Below are positions 34,022 to 42,438 of a DNA stretch of 54,761 nucleotides, piece after piece. The first letter of the stretch is position 1; each line of letters opens with the position of its first letter. The stretch is from contig NZ_NIOF01000023.1 of NCBI RefSeq assembly GCF_002205645.1, forward strand, positions 1 to 54,761. Reading direction: 5' to 3'. Origin of the DNA: Roseateles aquatilis (lineage in GTDB: Bacteria > Pseudomonadota > Gammaproteobacteria > Burkholderiales > Burkholderiaceae_C). The notes beneath the pieces are model-generated. The model did not search any database, was not told the origin of the DNA, and worked only from the letters and a program-made list of their open reading frames with translations. The translations under genes and the position numbers were made by a program.

Positions 34022-37000
34022 ATGAACGCCCCCTTGCCCGAACACATCCTGCGTGCCCTAGAGAAGGTCACGCTGGACGACAAGTACGCCCTCGACGAGG
34101 GCCGCGCCTTCATGAGCGGCGTGCAGGCCCTGGTCCGCTTGCCGATGCTGCAACGCACCCGCGACGCGATCGCCGGGCTCAACACCGCCGGTTTCATCTC
34201 CGGCTACCGCGGCTCGCCGCTGGGCGGCTACGACCAGGCCCTGATGGCCGCCAAGAAGCACCTGGCCAAGCAGAACATCGTCTTCCAGCCCGGCGTCAAC
34301 GAAGAGCTCGGCGCCACCGCCGTGTGGGGCACGCAGCAGCTGGCCCTGTTCCCGGAGAAGGCCCGCTTCGACGGCGTCTTCGGCATGTGGTACGGCAAGG
34401 GCCCCGGCGTGGACCGCAGCATCGACGTGTTCAAGCACGCCAACATGGCCGGCACGTCCAGGCACGGCGGCGTGATCGCCATCGCGGCCGACGACCACAT
34501 CGCCAAGAGTTCCACCGCCGCCCACCAGAGCGACCACGTCTTCAAGGCCGTCGGCTTCCCGGTCTTCTTCCCCAGCAGCGTCCAGGAGATCCTGGACATG
34601 GGCCTGCACGCCTTCGCGATGAGCCGCTTCTCCGGCCTGTGGTCGGGCATGAAGACGATCCAGGAAATCGTCGAGTCCTCCAGCAGCGTCAGCATCGACC
34701 CGGACCGCGTCGAGATCCTGATGCCGGGAGACTTCGAGATGCCGCCCGGCGGCCTGCACATCCGCTGGCCCGATCCGCCGCTGGACCAGGAAGCGCGGAT
34801 GATGGACCACAAGTGGTACGCCGCGCTGGCCTACGTCCGCGCCAACAAGCTGAACCACAACGTCATCGCCACGCCGAACGACCGCTTCGGCCTGATCGCC
34901 AGCGGCAAGGCGTGGAACGACACCCGCCAGGCGCTGCACGACCTGGGCCTGGACGACGACGCCTGCCGCCGCCTGGGCATCCGCCTGCACAAGGTCAACG
35001 TCGTGTGGCCGCTGGAGGCCACCATCACGCGCGACTTCGCCCAGGGCCTGCAGGAGATCCTGGTGGTCGAGGAGAAGCGCCAGATGATCGAGTACCAGCT
35101 CAAGGAGGAGCTGTACAACTGGCGTCCGGACGTGCGCCCGAACGTGCTGGGCAAGTTCGACGAGACCGAAGGCGACCAGAGCGGCGGCGAGTGGAGCCAC
35201 CCCAATCCCAGCAGCAACTGGCTGCTGCGCCCGCAGGCCGACCTGACGCCGGCCATCATCGCCCGCGCCATCGCCAAGCGCCTGAAGAAGCTGGGCGTGG
35301 ACGCCGACACCGCCGCGCGCCTGGACGCGCGCATCGCGCTGATCGACGCCAAGGAGCAGTCGCTCAAGTCCGAGGAGAAGACCGCCGGCGGCGCCGACCG
35401 CACACCGTGGTTCTGCTCCGGCTGCCCGCACAACACCAGCACGCGCGTGCCGGACGGCTCGCGTGCCGTCGGCGGCATCGGCTGCCATTACATGGTCACC
35501 TGGATGCCGGGCCGCAACACCGCGACCTTCACCCAGATGGGCGGCGAGGGCGTGCCCTGGGTCGGCCAGGCGCCGTTCACCGACGAGAAGCACATCTTCA
35601 GCAACCTCGGCGACGGCACCTACTTCCATAGCGGCATCCTGGCGATCCGCCAGTCCATCGCGGCCGGCGTGAACATCACCTACAAGGTGCTCTACAACGA
35701 CGCCGTCGCGATGACCGGCGGCCAGCAGGTCGGCGAGCGCCCCGAGGGCCACAGCGTCACGCAGATCATGAACAGCCTGGTCAGCGAAGGCGTGGCCAAG
35801 CTGATCATCGTCACCGACGAGCCCGAGAAGTACGACGGCAAGCCGCTGGCCGCCGGCGTCACCGTGCATCACCGCGACGAGCTGGACGAGCTGCAGCGCC
35901 AGTTCCGCGAGATCCCCGGCACCACGGTCATCATCTACGACCAGACCTGCGCCACCGAGAAGCGTCGCCGCCGCAAGCGCGGCAAGCTGGTCGACCCGTC
36001 CAAGCGCACCGTCATCAACGAGCTGGTCTGCGAAGGCTGCGGCGACTGCTCGGTGCAGTCCAACTGCCTGTCGGTCGAGCCGCTGGAAACCGAATTCGGC
36101 CGCAAGCGCCAGATCAACCAGAACACCTGCAACAAGGACTTCTCCTGCGTGAAGGGCTTCTGCCCGAGCTTCGTCACCATCGAGGGCGGCGAGCTGCGCA
36201 AGCCCAAGAAGGACAAGCGCGTCAGCCCGTTCGACGCTTCGCTGCCGGTGATCCCGCAACCGTCGGTGCCCAATCCGGTGGAAGCCTGGGGCATCGTGGT
36301 GGCCGGCGTCGGCGGCACCGGCGTGATCACGATCGGCCAGTTGCTCGGCATGGCCGCGCACCTGGAAGGCAAGGGCGTGGTGACGCAGGACGCCGCCGGC
36401 CTGGCCCAGAAGGGCGGCGCCACCTGGAGCCACATCCAGATCGCCAACAGCCCGTCCGCGATCTACTGCACCAAGGTCGGCACGGCCGAGGCGGACCTGG
36501 TCATCGCCTGCGATTCCATCGTCGCCGCCAACAAGACGACGCTGGCCGTGATGCGAGAGGGCCGCAGCTACGTCGCCCTCAACACCCACGGCTCGCCGAC
36601 CGCCACGCTGGTCAACGACGCCAACTGGTCCTTCCCCGGCGCGGCCTGCGAGGCGGCCATCGCCAAGGCGGCCGGCCCGACCCACGTCGGCATGTTCGAC
36701 GCCGAGGAAGTCGCGGTGAAGCTGGTGGGCGACTCGCTCTACACCAACCCGCTGATGCTGGGCTACGCGTGGCAGAAGGGCCGCGTGCCGCTGAGCCACG
36801 CCGCGCTGATGCGCGCCATCGAGCTCAACGGCGTGCAGATCGACAACAACAAGGCCGCCTTCGAATGGGGCCGCCGCTGCGCCCATGACCTGGCCGCAGT
36901 GCAGTCGCTGTTCGCCGCGCAACAGGTGATCAACTTCGTCAAGCGCCAGGGCGTGGACGAGCTGATCGCCAAGCGCGTCGAGTTCCTGACGGACTACCAG

Positions 37001-37579
37001 AACGCCGCCTACGCCGACCAGTACCGCGCCTTCGTCGAGAAGGTCCGTGCCGCGGAAACGCCGCTGGGCGGCACCCGCCTGACCGAGGCCGTCGCGCGCT
37101 ATCTGTTCAAGCTGATGGCCTACAAGGACGAGTACGAGGTCGCCCGCCTGCACACCGACACCCGGTTCCTGGACAAGATCAAGGGCCAGTTCGAGGGCGA
37201 CTTCAAGGTCGTCCATCACCTGGCGCCGCCGATGCTGGCCAGGAAGAACGCCAAGGGCGAGCTGCAAAAGCGCGCCTTCGGCGGCTGGGTGCGGCCGGCG
37301 ATGGGCGTACTGGCGAAGATGAAGGGCCTGCGCGGCACGGCGCTCGATCCATTCGGCCATACCGAGGAACGCAAGATGGAGCGCCAGCTGATCCAGGACT
37401 ACCGCGCCACCATCGACGCGATCCTGGCCAAGGGACTGACCGCCGAGCGCCTGCCGGTGGCCGTCGACCTGGCCCGCATTCCGGAAGACATCCGCGGCTA
37501 CGGCCACGTCAAGGAGCGCCACGTCAAGGCAGCCCGCCTGAAGTGGGATCAACTGACCAAGCGCTGGCAGGAAGCCTGA
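34022..37579 (+). CDS. Fused indolepyruvate ferredoxin oxidoreductase (IorA-IorB)
   Basis: A 1185-residue cytosolic enzyme that oxidatively decarboxylates aryl- or branched-chain 2-oxo acids to acyl-CoA with ferredoxin as acceptor, using thiamine diphosphate. The N-terminal part is the alpha-type pyrimidine-binding region (FISGYRGSPLGGYDQ); CSGCPHNTSTRVP and DGTYFHSGI follow in the TPP region; CEGCGDCSVQSNC with CNKDFSCVKGFCPSF provides iron-sulfur ligands; from about residue 755 (WGIVVAGVGGTGVITIGQLL) comes the gamma/IorB domain. The fused layout and length are typical of proteobacterial forms. Start 34022 is the first ATG after the operator region. It is expected to be controlled by the divergent Lrp-type gene and used in aromatic amino acid breakdown. 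Confidence 0.96.
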   Translation: MNAPLPEHILRALEKVTLDDKYALDEGRAFMSGVQALVRLPMLQRTRDAIAGLNTAGFISGYRGSPLGGYDQALMAAKKHLAKQNIVFQPGVNEELGATAVWGTQQLALFPEKARFDGVFGMWYGKGPGVDRSIDVFKHANMAGTSRHGGVIAIAADDHIAKSSTAAHQSDHVFKAVGFPVFFPSSVQEILDMGLHAFAMSRFSGLWSGMKTIQEIVESSSSVSIDPDRVEILMPGDFEMPPGGLHIRWPDPPLDQEARMMDHKWYAALAYVRANKLNHNVIATPNDRFGLIASGKAWNDTRQALHDLGLDDDACRRLGIRLHKVNVVWPLEATITRDFAQGLQEILVVEEKRQMIEYQLKEELYNWRPDVRPNVLGKFDETEGDQSGGEWSHPNPSSNWLLRPQADLTPAIIARAIAKRLKKLGVDADTAARLDARIALIDAKEQSLKSEEKTAGGADRTPWFCSGCPHNTSTRVPDGSRAVGGIGCHYMVTWMPGRNTATFTQMGGEGVPWVGQAPFTDEKHIFSNLGDGTYFHSGILAIRQSIAAGVNITYKVLYNDAVAMTGGQQVGERPEGHSVTQIMNSLVSEGVAKLIIVTDEPEKYDGKPLAAGVTVHHRDELDELQRQFREIPGTTVIIYDQTCATEKRRRRKRGKLVDPSKRTVINELVCEGCGDCSVQSNCLSVEPLETEFGRKRQINQNTCNKDFSCVKGFCPSFVTIEGGELRKPKKDKRVSPFDASLPVIPQPSVPNPVEAWGIVVAGVGGTGVITIGQLLGMAAHLEGKGVVTQDAAGLAQKGGATWSHIQIANSPSAIYCTKVGTAEADLVIACDSIVAANKTTLAVMREGRSYVALNTHGSPTATLVNDANWSFPGAACEAAIAKAAGPTHVGMFDAEEVAVKLVGDSLYTNPLMLGYAWQKGRVPLSHAALMRAIELNGVQIDNNKAAFEWGRRCAHDLAAVQSLFAAQQVINFVKRQGVDELIAKRVEFLTDYQNAAYADQYRAFVEKVRAAETPLGGTRLTEAVARYLFKLMAYKDEYEVARLHTDTRFLDKIKGQFEGDFKVVHHLAPPMLARKNAKGELQKRAFGGWVRPAMGVLAKMKGLRGTALDPFGHTEERKMERQLIQDYRATIDAILAKGLTAERLPVAVDLARIPEDIRGYGHVKERHVKAARLKWDQLTKRWQEA

Positions 37580-37585
37580 TCCCGT

Positions 37586-37659
37586 GGGGGCGCGCCCAGC
37601 GCCCCCCCGAGGTCCACACGGCCCGCCCGGGGATGCCCCGCGCGGGCCGTGCGCTTTTT
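37586..37659 (+). terminator. Tandem hairpins with T-run, terminator of the oxidoreductase gene
   Basis: A first hairpin GGGGGCGC-GCCCA-GCGCCCCC (37586-37606) is followed by a larger one with arms CACGGCCCGC and GCGGGCCGTG (37617-37651) and then GCGCTTTTT-type sequence ending in TTTTT at 37655-37659. This fits an intrinsic terminator directly after the stop. Confidence 0.75.
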
Positions 37660-37775
37660 GCGGCGCGGTGCGCGCGGCGACGCCCCCCATTGGGGGAAGT
37701 TCGGATTTCTCGACTGACCACATCGCTAGACTCGCACCCTTTGGCCCGCCAGAGGCCGCCAACGAGGGAGTTCCC

Positions 37776-38807
37776 ATGACCACCACGCCGACCCGCTGGA
37801 TGCGGGCCTTCGCCAACGCCGCCGCGCTCGGCGTCCTGCTCGCCGCCCTGGTCGTCACCGCGTCGCCGGCGATGGCCCAGTCCGACATCGACGCCAAGAA
37901 GGCCTTCGAGGAAGCCTCCGCCGTCGCCGTGAAGGGGCCGCAGGACGTCAGGCTGGCCAACCTGGCCACGCTGCACGTGCCGGCCGGCCGCGTGTTCATT
38001 CCTCAGCCGCAGGCCTCGCAGCTGATGCGCGCGATGGGCAACCCGGGCCAGCACAACGATCTGCAGGGGCTGGTGTTCCCGCAGGACAAGGCCGACTGGT
38101 TCGCGACGCTGCGCTACGAGTCCTCCGGCTACATCAAGGACGACGACGCCAAGAACTGGGACGCCGAGGAGATGCTCAAGAGCTATCGCGAAGGTACTTC
38201 CGCCGCCAACGAGGAGCGCAAGAAGATGGGCGTGGCGGGGCTGGAGATCGTCGGCTGGGCGGAGAAGCCGCATTACGCCGCCGACACGCACCGGCTGGTC
38301 TGGGCGATGAGCTCGCGCGAGATCGGCACGCCGGCCGACGAGCCGCAGGGCGTCAACTACAACACCTATGCGCTGGGCCGCGAGGGTTACCTCAGCCTGA
38401 ATCTGGTCACCGGCCTGAACGAGCTGCCGCAGTACAAGAGCGAAGCCCAGACGTTGCTGGGCGCGCTGGAATTCGACGAAGGCAAGCGCTACGCCGACTT
38501 CAACAGCAGCACCGACAAGGTCGCCGAGTACGGCCTGGCCGCGCTGGTGCTGGGCGTCGGCGCGAAGAAGCTCGGGCTGCTGGCGGTGATCGGCGCCTTC
38601 CTGCTCAAGTTCGCGAAGATCATCGTCATCGCGGTGCTGGGCTTCGGTGGTGCGATCATGAAGTTCTTCGGACGCAAGAAGAAGGCGCCGGACGTGCCCG
38701 CATGGACCGGGCCGGACGTCGCGACGGCCACCCCCTCCACCGCGGTGCCAGCGACGCCCGCCCTGCCGGCCGGCGAAGCGCCACCCGCGCGTCCGCCTGA
38801 AGCCTGA
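37776..38807 (+). CDS. DUF2167 family membrane protein
   Basis: A 343-residue protein with a Sec signal (AALGVLLAALVVTASPAMAQ), a large domain with DUF2167 features (LANLATLHVPAGRVFI, WFATLRYESSGYIKDDDAK, GWAEKPHYAADTHRLVWAM, VNYNTYALGREGYLSLNLVT), two C-terminal transmembrane helices (GLAALVLGVGAKKLGLLAVI, FAKIIVIAVLGFGGAIMKFF) and a Pro/Ala tail. GAGGGAG precedes ATG 37776. Its stop overlaps the next start (TGATGA), coupling it to an M50 protease gene. Role unknown; co-occurrence suggests it may be a partner or substrate of that protease. Confidence 0.88.
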   Translation: MTTTPTRWMRAFANAAALGVLLAALVVTASPAMAQSDIDAKKAFEEASAVAVKGPQDVRLANLATLHVPAGRVFIPQPQASQLMRAMGNPGQHNDLQGLVFPQDKADWFATLRYESSGYIKDDDAKNWDAEEMLKSYREGTSAANEERKKMGVAGLEIVGWAEKPHYAADTHRLVWAMSSREIGTPADEPQGVNYNTYALGREGYLSLNLVTGLNELPQYKSEAQTLLGALEFDEGKRYADFNSSTDKVAEYGLAALVLGVGAKKLGLLAVIGAFLLKFAKIIVIAVLGFGGAIMKFFGRKKKAPDVPAWTGPDVATATPSTAVPATPALPAGEAPPARPPEA

Positions 38808-39544
38808 TGACCAAGCTCCTGCTGCTGCTGTTCACCGGCGCGAAATTCGGCAAGCTGCTGCTGAGCGGCGGCACGATGCTGCTGTCGCTGGTGGTGTACG
38901 CGTGGGCCTTCGGCTGGCGTTATGCCGCCGGGTTCATCGTGCTGCTGTTCGTGCATGAGATGGGTCACTACCTCGCCGCGCGCCACAAGGGCCTGAACGT
39001 CGGCCTGCCGACCTTCATCCCCTTCGTCGGCGCCTGGATCGAGCTGAAGGACATGCCGCACGACGCGCAGACGGAGGCCTTCGTCGGCCTGGGCGGGCCG
39101 CTGGTGGGCACCGTCGGCGCGACCGTCTGCTACCTGATGGCGCGCAGCTGGGGCCTGGACTGGCTGCTGGCGGTGTCCTACGCCGGCTTCTTCCTGAACC
39201 TGTTCAACCTCATCCCGCTGTCGCCATTCGACGGCGGCCGCATCACGGCGGTCCTGTCGCCCCGCATCTGGTTCGCGGGCGTGCCGGTGCTGGTGGCGCT
39301 GTTCCTGTACCGGCCCAGCCCGATGCTGTTGCTGATCGCGCTGCTGGCCGCGCCCCAGCTGATGAAGGCCTGGCGCTACCGCGCCGACAGTGAGGAAGGC
39401 CGGACGTACTACGCCGTCCCCACCGCGGTGAAATGGGAGTACGCGGCCTACTACATCGGCCTGGCCGCGTTCCTCGCGGTGATGACCCACGACGTGCACG
39501 AGATGCTGGGCGCGATGCGCCATGTCGGCGGCGGCAACGTCTGA
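38807..39544 (+). CDS. Site-2 protease family (M50) membrane metalloprotease
   Basis: A 245-residue intramembrane protease. The zinc motif HEMGHYLAAR lies in a transmembrane helix near residue 46, and the distal ligand motif NLFNLIPLSPFDGGR near 130; both are complete. About six hydrophobic segments are predicted by eye. There is no PDZ domain, so it is a compact type rather than RseP-like. The start shares one base with the DUF2167 stop. The substrate is unknown. Confidence 0.92.
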   Translation: MTKLLLLLFTGAKFGKLLLSGGTMLLSLVVYAWAFGWRYAAGFIVLLFVHEMGHYLAARHKGLNVGLPTFIPFVGAWIELKDMPHDAQTEAFVGLGGPLVGTVGATVCYLMARSWGLDWLLAVSYAGFFLNLFNLIPLSPFDGGRITAVLSPRIWFAGVPVLVALFLYRPSPMLLLIALLAAPQLMKAWRYRADSEEGRTYYAVPTAVKWEYAAYYIGLAAFLAVMTHDVHEMLGAMRHVGGGNV

Positions 39545-39668
39545 CCCCTGGCAGCTCGGCGACGGACGCCGCGGATACGCGAGGCCATTTTCCTTTCACG
39601 CCTGCGCTGGCGGCAGCGACGGGCCGCCAGCCAGCGCCGGCCCTGCTGGCCCGCCCTGCTTGCTCGAC

Positions 39669-40202
39669 CTACTGCCGGGCCGGTGTCGGCGCGGGCGGCG
39701 CCATCGGCGGCGCCTCCGGATCCGGCGCACGATAGAACATCGTCGTCGGCGTCTGGCCGCCCCGCCCGCTCGACCATCTGAAGTGCGGATACGCCGCCTG
39801 GTTGTCGACGACGACCATCTCATCCTGGTTCACTGCGCGGATGACCAGGTAGAGGTGATCGTCGCCATGACACGGCGACACGCCGCAGGTGCTGCCGACA
39901 TCGCCGCCGCGCTGGCAACCGACCGGCACCTCCACCCAGCCCCGCGCCAGCAGCACGGCCGGGACGTCGATCGCCCAGAACAGGTCGGGCACGTCCAGGC
40001 CCGCCGCCTGCATCAGCACCGACAGCGTGATCGCGCAGCCGTCGGCGGGATAGATCGCGCCGTCGGGCTGCAGCAGCTTGCGCGCGGCCAGCGCATGGGC
40101 CACGCGCAGTTGGTCCGGATCGACAGCGTTGGCCAACAAGGTGGCGATCCGTTCGCGGTCGGTGATGGCGCGCGGAATGCGGCCGGAAGAGTCAGAGTCC
40201 AT
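39669..40202 (-). CDS. Unknown protein, possible NlpC/P60-like cysteine hydrolase
   Basis: A 177-residue protein. The layout hints at a papain-like amidase fold: a cysteine at a helix start (DGCAITLSVLMQAAGLDVPD), then a GWVEVPVGCQRGGDVGSTCG loop, a histidine in HGDDHLYLVI at a strand start, and VVVDNQA as possible third polar residue. Three more cysteines (CGVSPC, GCQ) may form disulfides. There is no signal peptide. A Pro-rich tail ends the protein. The start 40202 has GAGG upstream; an extension to 40250 is possible. Family unconfirmed. Confidence 0.6.
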   Translation of the reverse strand: MDSDSSGRIPRAITDRERIATLLANAVDPDQLRVAHALAARKLLQPDGAIYPADGCAITLSVLMQAAGLDVPDLFWAIDVPAVLLARGWVEVPVGCQRGGDVGSTCGVSPCHGDDHLYLVIRAVNQDEMVVVDNQAAYPHFRWSSGRGGQTPTTMFYRAPDPEAPPMAPPAPTPARQ

Positions 40203-40400
40203 GGGGCCTCGCGATAACTTCGATGACTTGAAACAGTGGGCCTGCGCCAAGGCTTCGTCACGAAGACCTGGCGGTGCACCTGAGTGAAGTCAGTCTCGCG
40301 GGACCACCGCCGGGCGGGCGAACGCGGTGCGGCGAATTTGCACCGCTGACAACCAATCGCGGCGATGCCGCGGTCAGCCTTTCCCGTCAGCGCGTGCCTG

Positions 40401-42005
40401 TCAGCGTTTCCTTGCCGGCTTGACCGCCTTGGCGGCCTTCGCAGCCTTCGCAGCCTTCGCAGCCTTCGCAGCCTTCGTGGACTTCACGGCCTTCACCGCC
40501 TTGGCCGCCTTCTCCAGCGCCTGTGCCTGACGCGGCCGCAGGTATCCCAGCGAGAACCCGGCCTGCGCCGCCGCCGGCACGTCGGCATGGGCCATGGCCA
40601 GCGACAGCTGTTCACGCGCCTGCGTCAGACCGATCTCCAGATCGTTCAGCGCGCCGAGCTTCTGCTGCGCGTCGTGTACACGTGCCAGCAGGCGGGCGCG
40701 GGTTTCGAGTTCCTTCCTGGACAGGCGGGCGCCATCGCCGCCGCCCGGCACCGCGAGCGCCATCTCCAGCGCCAGGCGCAGCTTGCGCAACCGTCGGCGC
40801 AGATGATGGCGGCCGTCGATGTCGAGGCGGTCGAAGTGCTTGATCTGCTTGTCGACGACGGCGCGCCACGCGGCGATGCGTTCATGGACGATCACCAGGT
40901 CCTGCGCCTGCTCCGGCGCGGGACGCGCCAGCCAGCCGATGATGGCGAGCAGCCAGCCCTGGACCTCGCGCGCGTGCAGCACCGCGGCCACGTCGATGCG
41001 TGGCGACGGGGCCGGCTCGATGGCGGCCGAGGGGCGCTCGGCGCGCCATGCCGCGAGCAGCGCGACACGCCAGGGCGCCTGGGCCTGCGCGTCGGCGTCG
41101 CGCGCGGCGGTGAGCCGGCGCGACAGTTGCCCGGCGCCTTCCGCGAGCGCCTGCAGCGGGATGTCGTCGTCCTCCGCCAGCAGCCGCAGCCCGGCGCGCA
41201 GCCGGCGCAATGCGACGCGCAGCTGATGCAGGTGTTCCGGCTCATGCCGACCGCTCGCGATCTGCGACGCGTTGCCGAGCACCGGCTCCAGGCTCTCCCG
41301 CAGCAGCACGTGGAGCGCGTCGTCGCGGGTCATGTCGCCAGACCAGTGGATCGCGGACGAGGCCACCACCGGCATGGTCTCCAGACCGCGCGCCAGCAGA
41401 TCGCCGCGGAGCGCCTTGGTTCGCAGCTCCAGCGTGAGGCCGAAGCGTTCGACCGCCCACTGCCGCGCGACCTCGAGGACGGCGCGCGGCTGGCCCTTTT
41501 TCAATTCGATCTCCAGCTCCGACACCGGCGTGCTGCGCAGCGTCTCACCCTCGCCGGCGAGCAGCGCGCCGTGATCGAGCGCCAGTTCGACGAGCCCATA
41601 GGGCGTGCGCAGCGACCGCGTGAGCCGCGTGATGTCGGTGCGGAACAGCGCCTGCAAGGCGCCCTCGGGCAAGGTCGCGAGCAACGCGGCGAGCGCCTGT
41701 CCGGCGGGATGGTCCGCGTGCCGCGAGACGTCCAGCGTCGGGACTTCGGCACCGAGGGGGACGTTGTGCTCCAGGCGCGTCATGCCATCGGGCGCGGCGC
41801 CCTTGAGCGTCTGCACCCAGACCTCGCCCTCGAGCCGCAGCCGCAACGCGAAGCCGGCATGCGCCAGGTCGCGCTCGGGCGTGTCGAAATAGGACGCTTG
41901 CAGACGCTCCTGCGCCGCGACGGACTTGGCGCTGCCCGCGACCCAGCGACGCACGGCGGGCCATTGGGACTCGGGGATCTGGAAGCGGAGTTCGATTTCG
42001 GTCAT
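40401..42005 (-). CDS. CYTH and CHAD domain protein with Lys/Ala-rich tail
   Basis: A 534-residue protein. The N-terminal CYTH triphosphatase domain starts at once with the EIELRF (ExExK-type) strand and continues with ALRLRLEGEVWVQTLKG and LEIELKKGQP; basic and acidic tunnel residues are present. The CHAD domain (residues about 215-490) has its conserved histidines in HLHQLRVALRRLRAGLRLL and RHHLRRRLRKLRLALE, which bind polyphosphate. The C-terminal ~35 residues are a histone H1-like run of KAAKA units. Probable roles are inorganic polyphosphate binding or triphosphate hydrolysis. The start 42005 gives the standard CYTH N-terminus; ATG at 42023 is possible. Confidence 0.93.
   Translation of the reverse strand: MTEIELRFQIPESQWPAVRRWVAGSAKSVAAQERLQASYFDTPERDLAHAGFALRLRLEGEVWVQTLKGAAPDGMTRLEHNVPLGAEVPTLDVSRHADHPAGQALAALLATLPEGALQALFRTDITRLTRSLRTPYGLVELALDHGALLAGEGETLRSTPVSELEIELKKGQPRAVLEVARQWAVERFGLTLELRTKALRGDLLARGLETMPVVASSAIHWSGDMTRDDALHVLLRESLEPVLGNASQIASGRHEPEHLHQLRVALRRLRAGLRLLAEDDDIPLQALAEGAGQLSRRLTAARDADAQAQAPWRVALLAAWRAERPSAAIEPAPSPRIDVAAVLHAREVQGWLLAIIGWLARPAPEQAQDLVIVHERIAAWRAVVDKQIKHFDRLDIDGRHHLRRRLRKLRLALEMALAVPGGGDGARLSRKELETRARLLARVHDAQQKLGALNDLEIGLTQAREQLSLAMAHADVPAAAQAGFSLGYLRPRQAQALEKAAKAVKAVKSTKAAKAAKAAKAAKAAKAVKPARKR
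40432..40476. repeat. 9-bp tandem repeat coding the KAA tail
   Basis: One GCGGCCTTC followed by four exact copies of GCAGCCTTC (40441-40476) encode repeated Lys-Ala-Ala units on the minus strand. Being in multiples of three, copy changes would alter tail length without breaking the frame. Confidence 0.85.
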
Positions 42006-42076
42006 GTCGGGGAAGTGTCGCATGGGGTGACTGCGCAGAGCATGCGCCTATCCACCAGGCAAGGTTTGAATCGATC

Positions 42077-42438
42077 ATGGACAGCAATCCATTGGTGCAG
42101 GCCGAACACGAAGATCCTCGTGAAGGGGAGGATCGCCTCTTCACGTTCCTTGCACATCAGGCTGCGCATTTCGAATCAGAGACATGGCTTGCGCTGGTGC
42201 AGGAACCTGCCTCGCTCGACGACGTCGCCTACACCGTCCTCCTTCTGTCCAATCTCACCGAGCAATTGACCCCCCCGACTCCTGGCGAGCCGCCTACACG
42301 CTAGCCAGCGAGTTGCTGCACGAGAACCCGACCGTCGAGGGCTACGGCGCTTGGCTGAAGTTGGGGCTGGTCGACGTCAATCGTCTCGCCGGTTTCCCGG
42401 ATTTCAAACTGATCCACGAACCGGCATTCGGTGGCTAG
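42077..42438 (+). pseudogene. Small gene frameshifted at a run of seven C (unknown family)
   Basis: The frame starting at ATG 42077 (MDSNPLVQAEHEDPREGEDR) looks coding until NLTEQLTPPTP, then stops at 42302-42304. In the next frame, coding character continues from SWRAAYTLASELLHENPTV to KLIHEPAFGG and a TAG at 42436-42438. Adding one C to the C7 run at 42270-42276 fuses them into a protein of about 121 residues reading LTPPDSWRAAY. It may be a recent mutation, a sequencing error or phase-variable slippage. No family recognised. Its end overlaps that of the convergent PhoD-like gene by 4 bp. Confidence 0.75.

Noticed and set aside
34058..37999. A very long minus-strand open frame opposite the indolepyruvate oxidoreductase
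   Set aside because: It mirrors the codon structure of the real plus-strand gene in GC-rich DNA, has low-complexity His/Arg/Val composition, and the plus strand has full motif support.
39545..39668. Possible small gene between the M50 protease and the NlpC-like gene
   Set aside because: Only 124 bp, no frame with a start and ribosome binding site, no hairpin of note.
40432..40476. Tandem repeats as a CRISPR-like array
   Set aside because: Units are 9 bp with no spacers and lie inside a coding tail; this is a minisatellite.
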